Position numbers and translations under genes: made by a program. Below the pieces are notes generated by a model that saw only the letters and a list, made by a program, of their open reading frames with translations, was not told where the DNA came from and searched no databases. Below are positions 9,092 through 16,687 of a stretch of 35,876 nucleotides of DNA, piece by piece; the first letter of the stretch is position 1; the number at the start of each line of letters is the position of its first letter. Source of the stretch: an uncultured Cyclobacteriaceae bacterium (GTDB lineage Bacteria > Bacteroidota > Bacteroidia > Cytophagales > Cyclobacteriaceae); assembly GCA_937958005.1 (NCBI GenBank), contig CALGOB010000163.1, positions 1-35,876 on the forward strand, given 5' to 3'.

Positions 9092-9201
9092 AAAATCAAC
9101 CCAGGGCAAGCTCATGAGGTATGAATTATGCAAGAAATTTAATTAACGAGGCAAACCTCAGGAAATCAATACCCTTTAGGGGTTAAAATTTGAATAAGAT
9201 T

Positions 9202-9744
9202 ATGTATAAAATATTAATAGTTTTGATAGTCGTATTGACACCATTCATTAGCAATGCACAAAACGATGTTTTTTTTGAGAATGTTCGTAAAGGTGATTTA
9301 GACGCCGTTAAAGAATTATTAGCTAAAGATGAATCTTTAATAGCCGCGAAAACCAGTATGGGGTTTACACCACTCATTTTAGCTGCATACTATAATCAGG
9401 GACATATTTGTACTTATCTATTAGAAAACGGGGCAAACGCAAATGAAGAAGACCGATCTGGAAATACTGCTCTAATGGGTATTGCCTTTAAAGGTTACAC
9501 AGAAGTTGCTGAAATACTGATAAAACATGGCGCTATAGTTAATCAAAGAAATTTTAATGATGCTACAGCTTTAACCTTTGCCTCTACCTTTGGGCATGGT
9601 GCTCTAGTCAAATTGTTACTTAAAAATGGTGCCGATCTAACTTTAAAAGACAATAGGGGAAACACGCCAATGTCACATGCAGAGATCCAAGGAAACGAGG
9701 AGATTATCCAAATTATTAAAGACTATTTAGCATCTACAGATTAA
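9202..9744 (+). CDS. Exported ankyrin-repeat protein, probable catalase partner
   Basis: A 180-residue protein made of a signal peptide (MYKILIVLIVVLTPFISNAQ) and about four to five ankyrin repeats, with hallmarks such as GFTPLILAAYYNQGHICTYL, GNTALMGIAFKGYTEVAEIL and NGADLTLKDNRGNTPMSHA. The ATG at 9202 is chosen over a TTG at 9190. Ankyrin repeats bind proteins. In P. aeruginosa the periplasmic AnkB next to KatB is needed for full catalase activity, and the same order and cellular location here suggest a similar role (inference). Its 3' end overlaps the convergent murI gene by 11 bp. A short palindromic CCCTTTAGGGG motif lies just before the start. Confidence 0.85.
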   Translation: MYKILIVLIVVLTPFISNAQNDVFFENVRKGDLDAVKELLAKDESLIAAKTSMGFTPLILAAYYNQGHICTYLLENGANANEEDRSGNTALMGIAFKGYTEVAEILIKHGAIVNQRNFNDATALTFASTFGHGALVKLLLKNGADLTLKDNRGNTPMSHAEIQGNEEIIQIIKDYLASTD

Positions 9745-10552
9745 TTGTAGTTGCTAGTACTCGATTCCCTAAAAATATCTCGGCCATTTCTGAGAATTTC
9801 TCAGCAGAGTCGGTAGTAAGATAAGTTGTTTCCCGTTTTTTCAGGCATCTTGATTCTATATCAGGGTGCCTTTTTAAGTAACTATCTAAACTAGCACCAA
9901 CAATATCACCCTGAAGAACAACTTTTACTCCTTCAGGAATATGCTTTTGAATTGTTTCTAACAATAATGGGTAATGCGTGCACCCTAGCAGTATTGTATC
10001 AATAGATGGTGCATTTACTAAAAGTTGATTAATTGAATCTGAAACAAAAAAATCAGCTCCTTCATTTGCTAATTGATTATTTTCTACAAGAGGAACCCAC
10101 ATAGGACAAGCTTGTTGATAAACCGTCAAGTCAGGAAAAAATTTTTGGATTTCAATGGCATAGGAATTAGACTTTATAGTGCCTTTTGTTCCCAAAATCC
10201 CTATTCTTCCATTTTTACTGTAATTTCCTATTACCTCAGTGGTAGGCCTAATTACCCCCAGCACACGTTTATCAGGAGCTATACGCTGTAAATCCAGCTG
10301 TTGTATATTTCTTAAGGCTTTTGCAGAGGCGGTATTGCATGCTAATATCACTAAAGGACAGCCTTGGTCAAAAAGATATTTAACCGCTTGTAAGGTATAT
10401 TTATAAACCGTATCAAATGACCTTGGTCCATAAGGGGTTCTAGCATTGTCCCCTAGGTATAAATAATTATAATCTGGGAGAATATTTTGAATAGCTTTTA
10501 ACACTGTAAGTCCCCCGAAACCCGAATCAAAAACACCTATAGGACCTTCCAT
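9734..10552 (-). CDS. murI: Glutamate racemase
   Basis: Interconverts L- and D-glutamate in the cytoplasm and so supplies D-Glu for peptidoglycan. At 272 residues it has the standard length. Catalytic features are present: Asp9-Ser10 in GVFDSGFGG, Cys72 in LACNTASA and Cys191 with His193 in LLGCTHYPLL; the substrate-binding YLYLGDNARTPYG segment is also there. The ATG at 10552 lies only 26 bp beyond the hairpin that follows the upstream cystathionine beta-synthase gene, so either a promoter overlaps that hairpin or murI depends on readthrough. The tail overlaps the ankyrin gene by 11 bp in convergent orientation. Confidence 0.95.
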   Translation of the reverse strand: MEGPIGVFDSGFGGLTVLKAIQNILPDYNYLYLGDNARTPYGPRSFDTVYKYTLQAVKYLFDQGCPLVILACNTASAKALRNIQQLDLQRIAPDKRVLGVIRPTTEVIGNYSKNGRIGILGTKGTIKSNSYAIEIQKFFPDLTVYQQACPMWVPLVENNQLANEGADFFVSDSINQLLVNAPSIDTILLGCTHYPLLLETIQKHIPEGVKVVLQGDIVGASLDSYLKRHPDIESRCLKKRETTYLTTDSAEKFSEMAEIFLGNRVLATTINL

Positions 10553-10578
10553 TTATTCTAGTCGCTTATTAAAAATAA

Positions 10579-10600
10579 TAGCCCCTTTTCGTAGGGGCTA
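10579..10600 (-). terminator. Hairpin terminator between cystathionine beta-synthase and murI
   Basis: A perfect 8-bp stem TAGCCCCT/AGGGGCTA with a 6-base loop. Read on the minus strand, TTATTTTTA follows, as in an intrinsic terminator. It sits unusually close to the murI start. Confidence 0.75.
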
Positions 10601-10665
10601 ATGCAAGCAAAGAGGTTCAACATTAAATTAAGCCCCTAATATAATCAAATAATTTTCAACAACTA

Positions 10666-12039
10666 TTAATTTGTCATAGCCATTAATAAATCACTTTGAG
10701 TAATAATGTGCACATTGTGTGACTCATCTCTTACCAAAACTGCTTTTCTTTCTTTTTTCAAAATAGAAGAAAGTACATCTAGTGTATTATCTAATGCCAC
10801 AAACTGAAAAGAAGCATCCATCACTTCACTAACTGGTTTTTCTTTTAGCTCTGGAGATTCTATCAGTGCAGACAATACCTTGGTATCTGTCAAACTACCT
10901 ACAATTTCATTTCCATCTAATACAGGCACCTGATCTATCCCAACTTTGTTCATTTGTTTAACCGCCTGTCCTATCAAAGTATCTTTGTTAATAGTTGTCA
11001 ATTCCTTTTTCCCATTTCTATGAGCAATGATGTCCCTTGCGGTAGCAAATTTAGCATCCGCTAAGAAGCCATGGTCTTTCATCCAATTATCGTTATAAAT
11101 TTTTCCTAAATAACGAGTGCCATGATCTGGTAAAATGATTACCATTACATCATCTTCATTTAAATTTTCTGCTGCATATTCTAAAGCACCGTGTACAGCA
11201 GACCCACATGACCATCCTACAAACAGGCCTTCTTCTCTTGCCAATCTTCTAGTCATAATAGCTCCATCTTTATCTGTCACCTTGACAAAATGATCTATCA
11301 CATCAAAATTTACGTTCTTAGGTAGGATATCTTCCCCAATTCCCTCAGTTAGGTATGGATAGACTTCTTTCTCGTCAAAAATAGCAGTCTCTTTATATTT
11401 TTTGAATACGGATCCATAGGTATCAATTCCTACACTCACCACTTTTGCATTTTGTTCTTTCAAGTAGGTAGCTGTTCCACACATAGACCCGCCAGTGCCT
11501 ACACCAGCAGCATAATGAGTTATTTTCCCCGCTGTATCTTTCCAAATTTCAGGCCCTGTAGTCTCATAATGAGCTGCAGTGTTTGACATATTATCATACT
11601 GATTAGGATAATAAGAATTAGGTATATCCTCATTAAATTTCTTTGCGACAGAGTAATAAGACCTTGGGTCTTCAGGTGACACATTGGTTGGACAAACAAC
11701 TACTTCTGCTCCTACAGCTCTTAAAATATCAATCTTTTCTTGGCTTTGTTTATCAGCTAAAGTGAAGATACATTTATATCCTTTAGCAATAGCCCCTAAG
11801 GCCAACCCCATACCAGTATTACCACTAGTTCCTTCTATAATTGTTCCGCCAGGCTTTAAGTCACCTCTTTTCTCTGCGTCTTCAATCATTTTAAGAGCCA
11901 TTCTATCTTTCATAGAATTCCCAGGATTAAAATATTCTACTTTGACAAGAATAGTCCCTTTTATTCCTTTTGAAACACTATTGAGTTTGATCAAAGGTGT
12001 ATTCCCAATCGTTTCTATGATACTGTTATAATATTTCAT
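10666..12039 (-). CDS. Cystathionine beta-synthase with C-terminal CBS domain pair
   Basis: PLP enzyme of the cysteine synthase/cystathionine beta-synthase fold. It probably condenses serine (or an activated serine) with homocysteine or sulfide. The PLP lysine is Lys44 in NSMKDRMALK, the substrate loop is TSGNTGMGLA (71-80), and the phosphate-binding loop is GVGTGGSMCGTAT. After the roughly 320-residue catalytic domain come two CBS domains (about 330-457: ATARDIIAH..., VGIDQVPVLDGNEIVGSLTD, VLVRDESHNVHIITQSDLL). These normally bind adenosyl ligands and regulate the enzyme. No heme-binding N-terminal region is present. The 457-residue length matches this architecture. No methionine-pathway genes are adjacent, so whether it acts in transsulfuration or cysteine synthesis stays open. 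Confidence 0.9.
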   Translation of the reverse strand: MKYYNSIIETIGNTPLIKLNSVSKGIKGTILVKVEYFNPGNSMKDRMALKMIEDAEKRGDLKPGGTIIEGTSGNTGMGLALGAIAKGYKCIFTLADKQSQEKIDILRAVGAEVVVCPTNVSPEDPRSYYSVAKKFNEDIPNSYYPNQYDNMSNTAAHYETTGPEIWKDTAGKITHYAAGVGTGGSMCGTATYLKEQNAKVVSVGIDTYGSVFKKYKETAIFDEKEVYPYLTEGIGEDILPKNVNFDVIDHFVKVTDKDGAIMTRRLAREEGLFVGWSCGSAVHGALEYAAENLNEDDVMVIILPDHGTRYLGKIYNDNWMKDHGFLADAKFATARDIIAHRNGKKELTTINKDTLIGQAVKQMNKVGIDQVPVLDGNEIVGSLTDTKVLSALIESPELKEKPVSEVMDASFQFVALDNTLDVLSSILKKERKAVLVRDESHNVHIITQSDLLMAMTN

Positions 12040-12229
12040 GAAATTAATATTTCAAGTTGCTTGTTTCTTAAGAATTAATAGTATTGCACAAATAATGCAA
12101 ACTAAACCTCAAAAATACAAGTCTTCTTGGTGGAATACTAATCCCCATTTGTTTTTAAATTTATTAATTGGTTATCTCATCGGTAAATGTGAACATGAAA
12201 AAACAATCTCAATATTGGAGAATAAATAA

Positions 12230-12276
12230 CTCATGATATCCAAATGAACCCATCACCTAAAAAAGGGTTATGAGTC
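12230..12276. repeat. Imperfect hairpin
   Basis: ACTCAT and AACCC pair with GGGTT and ATGAGT, with a bulge on the left arm only. It lies in the gap between cystathionine beta-synthase and the RidA gene. Function unknown. Confidence 0.35.
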
Positions 12277-12334
12277 GTCAGAATAAAGGTGATAATAAAA
12301 GGTTTTAGAAATTAGGCATTAGATTTTAGATAAA

Positions 12335-12432
12335 AAAGCAAAGAGAAAACACAAAAGACCTTGAGTTCCTGTTTGTGTTTGAGTAGGGAGAAAAATAATT
12401 CTTTACTCTACCTCAAACGCTAACTTTGCTTT
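12335..12432. other. Three-way-junction inverted-repeat structure
   Basis: An outer stem AAAGCAAAG (12335-12343) / CTTTGCTTT (12424-12432) encloses two further stems. One is AAACACAAA (12347-12355) / TTTGTGTTT (12372-12380). The other is GTTTGAGTAG (12377-12386) / CTACCTCAAAC (12408-12418), with a bulge. The outer and first inner stems are perfect 9-bp pairs. It could be a structured RNA, a leader of the RidA gene 220 bp downstream, or a foldback-element relic. The rest of 12240-12651 shows no gene. Confidence 0.45.
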
Positions 12433-12651
12433 CTAAAAAGTGATCAGGTATGAATACATTTGATCAACAGATTTTAATTAACTAACGGTCAACTTATTTC
12501 AGGAAATTACACACTCAGTTAGCTTGAAAAGGTTTTATACCAGCGGCAGATATCAATTCGATTTTTCATTTCTCAGATTATAATTTATTCATAAATTACC
12601 AATTGATGATTAACTAACTATTCTTATATGTTAACCAAACAAATTAATCCA

Positions 12652-13230
12652 ATGATTAAAAGTGTTCTAATTCTCTTTTTGTTTTCTATCTTATTTTTTG
12701 GATGTAGCCGTACCAATGATCAATCTACCAAGGTAGTGGAAGCATCCATTGAACCACTACAAGAAAAGTCTCCTGAAGATATTTTAAAAGAACTTGGTAT
12801 TACTGTGCCTGAAATGTCTGTCCCTATTGCCAGTTACGTGAAATATGTAAAAACAGGAAACTTGGTTTTCGTTGCAGGTCATGGTCCTTGTAGCCCCAGA
12901 GGCAAAGGGGACACCGGAACACTAGGCAAAGACTTAACAGTTGAGGAAGGTTATCAAGCTGCACGCAGAACCGCTATTTGCCTACTTGGCACTATCAAGC
13001 ATGCTGCTGGAGGAGATTTATCAAAAGTCAAAAGAATTGTAAGAGTGTTTGGCATGGTAAATTCTGCCCCAGATTTTAATGAGCAACATAAGGTCATCAA
13101 TGGTGCTTCAGACTTATTTCTCAAAGTTTTTGGTGAAAAAGGAAAACACGCTCGTGCAGCCGTGGGAATGGCTTCACTACCTGTAAACCTTTCCGTTGAA
13201 ATAGAATTGGTAGTTGAATTAGAAGAGTAA
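12652..13230 (+). CDS. RidA/YjgF-family lipoprotein
   Basis: RidA-family proteins are trimers that deaminate reactive enamine/imine intermediates of PLP enzymes, normally in the cytoplasm. Here the roughly 125-residue RidA domain (from YVKTGNLVFVAGHGP to SVEIELVVEL, including KHARAAVGMASLPVNLSVEI) follows a lipoprotein signal. That signal is hydrophobic residues ending in ILFFGC, with Cys18 when counted from the ATG at 12652. This start is preferred to the ATG at 12628 because it gives a short n-region. The product, 192 residues, should be membrane-anchored in the envelope. The arginine in KHARAAVG corresponds to the conserved carboxylate-binding Arg of the family. No PLP enzyme with a signal peptide lies nearby, so its target is unknown. 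Confidence 0.85.
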   Translation: MIKSVLILFLFSILFFGCSRTNDQSTKVVEASIEPLQEKSPEDILKELGITVPEMSVPIASYVKYVKTGNLVFVAGHGPCSPRGKGDTGTLGKDLTVEEGYQAARRTAICLLGTIKHAAGGDLSKVKRIVRVFGMVNSAPDFNEQHKVINGASDLFLKVFGEKGKHARAAVGMASLPVNLSVEIELVVELEE

Positions 13231-13500
13231 TAAAGATGTGATATTGGATCTATAGATTCTTTATAAAGGCTCAGTATTTTGGTATAGCATTCACTTACTT
13301 GCCAATTAATCTTAGTTTATAAAGTTTGGGATTCAGCCAATAATCTGTCTTAGCAACCTGTCTCCGCAATCACTTTCTTGTTACTAGGATTGGTTTGTTA
13401 AGACAAAATTCAAGGTGTTAATTGCTAGCTAACCTAAACCTAGCATTTTTACAAATATGTCTGCCTGCATTCCATATATTCAAAAAGCAACAATGAGTTT
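13231..13500. other. Gap without a supported gene
   Basis: AT-rich sequence after the RidA gene with no hairpin, repeat copy or protein-like frame that I can support. Confidence 0.5.
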
Positions 13501-13590
13501 TTAGAAATATCCTATAGTTAATCCCATAGAAAATCTATCCAGATTATAAGTCTCCACATTACCAACACTTAACACAAATTTGTGATTATA
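13501..13590 (-). pseudogene. C-terminal remnant of an outer-membrane beta-barrel protein
   Basis: A 29-codon stretch open to a stop at 13501-13503. It ends VETYNLDRFSMGLTIGYF, with hydrophobic residues alternating (F-M-L-I-Y) and a terminal Phe, the signature of the last strand of an outer-membrane barrel. An in-frame stop lies directly upstream at 13591-13593, and R1 copy 2 begins about 40 bp further on. This suggests the rest of the gene was lost when R1 arrived or recombined there. Short length limits certainty. Confidence 0.45.
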
Positions 13591-13631
13591 CTAGGAATTG
13601 TGCGGGCTTATTACTTATTCTTATTCTTTTT

Positions 13632-13984
13632 TACTAGTATCCGAGAAAAAAGATATTCATTTTTATGCGTTTAGGTGGGTTGGCACGGTACGTCATCGCG
13701 GTGAGAATTTAGCGGGGTGCGTGAGACGTGTCGGTCGCTGCCGGTTTTAGGGATGAAACTTTAAATTATTCGAGCCAAGACGGCTTGATTTTTTGACGGC
13801 CGCCACGCGGTTCTTTTTTGATCAATCGGATCAAAAATGAATCGGACTGTTGCCACAGAAAGCTACCTACTCAGGAAAACCATTTTAAGATAGGGGGTGT
13901 TTTTTGAACCTGAGATATAATCTTTGTTTCATCGATTTAAAGCTAGATTTTTCTTGAATTCTAAATTTAGTCGGATGTCAATAG
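13632..13984 (-). repeat. R1 dispersed repeat, copy 2 (inverted)
   Basis: Inverted relative to copies 1 and 3. Read on the minus strand it begins with a diverged protein-like segment. It shares HP, K, I, EK, QRL and the RF/KF pattern with copies 1 and 3 but has TGA in place of the conserved Trp codon. It then follows copy 1 through the middle and GC-rich parts and ends in the identical 44 bp finishing in TACTAGTA at 13632-13639. Differences from copy 1 include a roughly 12-bp gap in the hairpin region. With copy 1 it forms large inverted repeats around about 13 kb. Confidence 0.85.
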
Positions 13985-14133
13985 TTTTTTTCATCTATAT
14001 CACACTTATCAGCATTCACAGCAAAATATTATCAAAATTATATTAATTTCAACTTTATGAAATATAATAGCTTCAAACATTCAAAATCGAAATTAATCCC
14101 TTTATTTTAGCCTATTTATTACATAAAATTCTT

Positions 14134-15441
14134 ATGCGACAACAACTTCTACGTGCTGGTGCTGATGAACTATCTTACGAAATAAGAGGAATTGTTAAGA
14201 AAGCTGAAGAACTTCAGCAACTCGGTAAAAAGATCTATTGGGAAAATATTGGTGACCCCATTCAAAAGAACCTGAAAGTTCCTGAGTGGATGAAAGCAAC
14301 TTTAATTGAGATATTAAAGGATGATCAGTCGTATGGTTATAGTCATTCGAAAGGCCTTTTAGAAACGAGAAAGTTTCTGGCAAAATTAACTAATGATAGA
14401 AGAGGCACTCAAATCACGGCAGAGGACATTACTTTTTTCAATGGATTGGGAGATGCTATTGCCAAACTCTATCAGTATTTACTGCCTACTTCTCGGGTTA
14501 TAGGCCCTTCTCCAGCCTACTCTACTCATTCGTCAGCTGAAGCCGCACACGCTAACCATGAACCGATCACCTATAATTTAATTCCAGAAAACCAATGGCT
14601 TCCAGATATGGAAGATTTGTACAACAAAGTAAAATATAACCCTGGCATCGTAGGAATCTTAATTATCAACCCTGATAATCCAACTGGAATTGTTTATTCA
14701 AGAGAAGTTTTAAATCAGTTTGTAGCAATCGCAAAAGAATTTAACTTATTTATTATCAGCGATGAAATTTATTTGAACATCACATACAATAACAGCAAAT
14801 CTATAGCCTTATGTGAATACATTGGCAATCAAGTTCCTGGGATTGCACTTAAAGGGATATCTAAGGAATTTCCATGGCCAGGTGCAAGGTGTGGTTGGAT
14901 GGAATATTACAACAGAAATAACAATAACATTTTTAACGGGCTCTGTCAAACGTTAGATAATGCAAAAATGATAGAGGTAAGTTCAACTAAATTACCTCAA
15001 TTAGCTATTCCAAAAATCATGTCTGACAGCAGGTATATTACGTTTAGGAATCAATTTAATCAGCGCATTGAAAAGCGGAGTAATACCATTGCAACCTATT
15101 TAAAAGATATTCCTTATATTCACTTTAATGAAACCAAAGGTGCTTTTTATAACACCATCATTTTTAAGAAAGGTGTACTAAACGACCACCAATACTTAGA
15201 AACAGATGAAATGGCCATCCGAGAATTATTAAAAAAGTGGATTCATCCTAATATGCCGTTAGACCAGCGTTTTGTCTACTACCTATTAGCAGTTCACGGA
15301 ATATGTGTAGTACCCATCTCATCTTTCAGTTCTTCGCTTTTAGGTTTTCGGATCACACTATTGGAAGAAAACGAAGAGATACTTGCGCATATATTCGCAA
15401 CCTTAAGACTAAGTATCACTACCTACATAGGGAGTGCATAA
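14134..15441 (+). CDS. Class I/II PLP aminotransferase
   Basis: A fold-type I aminotransferase of 435 residues, acting in the cytoplasm on an amino acid and a 2-oxo acid. The PLP Schiff-base residue is Lys244 in GISKEFPWPGARCGW. Other family marks are the NPDNPTGIVYS segment, SDEIYLNITY (PLP-binding Asp and Tyr) and the C-terminal arginine in LGFRITLLE. The N-terminal part (SYEIRGIVKKAEELQQLG...WENIGDP) resembles the alanine/glutamate aminotransferase group, but the substrate cannot be settled from motifs. It is 435 residues against about 400 for common members, with a longer middle segment before the C-terminal domain. The next gene starts 44 bp downstream and is probably cotranscribed. R1 copy 2 lies directly upstream. 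Confidence 0.88.
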   Translation: MRQQLLRAGADELSYEIRGIVKKAEELQQLGKKIYWENIGDPIQKNLKVPEWMKATLIEILKDDQSYGYSHSKGLLETRKFLAKLTNDRRGTQITAEDITFFNGLGDAIAKLYQYLLPTSRVIGPSPAYSTHSSAEAAHANHEPITYNLIPENQWLPDMEDLYNKVKYNPGIVGILIINPDNPTGIVYSREVLNQFVAIAKEFNLFIISDEIYLNITYNNSKSIALCEYIGNQVPGIALKGISKEFPWPGARCGWMEYYNRNNNNIFNGLCQTLDNAKMIEVSSTKLPQLAIPKIMSDSRYITFRNQFNQRIEKRSNTIATYLKDIPYIHFNETKGAFYNTIIFKKGVLNDHQYLETDEMAIRELLKKWIHPNMPLDQRFVYYLLAVHGICVVPISSFSSSLLGFRITLLEENEEILAHIFATLRLSITTYIGSA

Positions 15442-15484
15442 TCTATTTTTATCTCTGATAATTATCTGTTAATTTTCTAGTTAA

Positions 15485-16216
15485 ATGGATGGATCAATGG
15501 ATTTTAAAAAAGTAATAGATACATTAGAATCGGTAGGCACTGATCAAAATATCAAGATATATAGAAGGCATGGTGCAAAAAGAGCGTTGTATGGGGTTAG
15601 TTTCGCCAATTTCAAAAAGATAAAAAAACAGATTACTTCAGAAAATGGCAAAAAGGGGTTTAATCAATCTATTGCTGAACAACTCTGGTTAACTGATAAT
15701 ACAGATGCTCAAATTTTAGCTTGTATGATTGCTGAACCAAGTAAAATCACCAAAGAAGTCATTTGGAATTGGAGTAAAAGTATTGATTCTAACATGATTT
15801 CTAACCCATTTGCAGATTTGATTTATGGCACCCCATATAAAGAAGAATTTATAAAGGAATGGCTGGGGAATACCAATGATTTTCTGGGCAGAGTCCCGTT
15901 TAATTTAATCAGCCTGAGTGCTAAGAACAGTAAAGAAACTGATGATTATTTTGTCCCTTATATTACTTATGCAGAAAAGAACTTACAGCATGCTAAAAAC
16001 TGGACTAAAGAAAGCATGAATAATTGCCTGATTGCTATTGGTGGTAGAAATGATCACCTAAAAGAAAGAGTTTTCAAAGCAGCTGACCTAATTGGGCTTG
16101 TAGAAATTGACCATGGTGAAACAAGTTGTAAGACTTTTGACATCAAAGATTATGTCAATAAAATACACCTTAAGAAACAAGAACTTGCCAATAAAAGAGC
16201 ATTAGCTATTAAGTAA
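15485..16216 (+). CDS. DNA alkylation repair protein (AlkD-like, HEAT-like)
   Basis: A 243-residue all-helical protein of the DNA alkylation repair family. AlkD-type members are HEAT-like DNA glycosylases that remove bulky or positively charged alkylated bases. Family-like features are the opening YRRHGAKRALYGVSFANFKKIKK, followed by helical repeats with SIAEQLWLTDNTDAQILACMIA, and NWTKESMNNCLIAIGGRN. Two ATGs are possible (15485 and 15497); the first is used. Typical family members are around 220-240 residues, so it is full length. It follows the aminotransferase gene by 44 bp. I cannot confirm every catalytic aromatic or acidic residue, so enzymatic activity is inferred from the family. Confidence 0.82.
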   Translation: MDGSMDFKKVIDTLESVGTDQNIKIYRRHGAKRALYGVSFANFKKIKKQITSENGKKGFNQSIAEQLWLTDNTDAQILACMIAEPSKITKEVIWNWSKSIDSNMISNPFADLIYGTPYKEEFIKEWLGNTNDFLGRVPFNLISLSAKNSKETDDYFVPYITYAEKNLQHAKNWTKESMNNCLIAIGGRNDHLKERVFKAADLIGLVEIDHGETSCKTFDIKDYVNKIHLKKQELANKRALAIK

Positions 16217-16225
16217 TAACCTTAA

Positions 16226-16628
16226 TTAACTTATCAAGAAAGAGAAATAAGAGCTATTTACGATCAAGAAATGATTACGGTATATCAGGCTTACCGCAAT
16301 GCCATTGGAGAACGAGCTGTGAAACATCAAAAGTTTGTCCCTTCTTTTAAACCCGAATGATGCATTAGAAATTTGATGCAAACCATAACTAACAGTCATT
16401 TGTGATTTTCTCTTAAAAGTCTAATACATCATTCGGGTTAAACTTACAATGATGAGCTGGATTAAACCCTCATTTTTATGGATGATGTATGGAAGTGGTT
16501 GGAGACAAAAAGAAGGACAGGAACATGTATTGACTATAAAAATAAAGCATGGAAGCTGGGAATGGGCTTTACGTAATTTATGTCTTTCTCATTATGTAGA
16601 AGGTTTTCACCTTTCTCAAGAAATGTAG
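16226..16628 (+). pseudogene. DUF4291 family gene, split by MITE copy B
   Basis: Two protein-like halves in different frames belong to one DUF4291 protein. The first carries IRAIYDQEMITVYQAYRNAI and ends VPSF at the insertion. The second continues KLTMMSWIKPSFLWMMYGSG and WALRNLCLSHY. Removing the 88-bp MITE at 16351-16438 and one TAA duplication joins them exactly in frame (TCT TTT AAA CTT ACA ATG). The gene has further damage: no start codon precedes the first half, and a stop at 16626-16628 ends it well short of the family's usual length (roughly 190-200 residues). The function of DUF4291 is not known to me. It was probably the third gene after the aminotransferase and AlkD-like genes. Confidence 0.9.
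16351..16438 (+). mobile_element. MITE family M1, copy B (88 bp, internally deleted)
   Basis: Has the same termini as copy A (ACCCGAATGATGCA and its complement with one change) and TAA target duplications at 16348-16350 and 16439-16441. It lacks exactly 90 bp relative to copies A and C. That loss equals the distance between two direct repeats (AACAGTCATTT and AACAGCCATTT) of the long form, of which one remains here. Confidence 0.93.
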
Positions 16629-16687
16629 AAAGAAAATAAATTTGCTATTAGATATAAGTCCTTTTAAATCTAAATTGGCATAACTTC

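Noticed and set aside
12038-12229. 63-codon plus-strand frame starting inside the cystathionine beta-synthase start region
   Set aside because: It has no recognisable feature and lies over the promoter region of the opposite gene; chance frame in AT-rich DNA is more likely.
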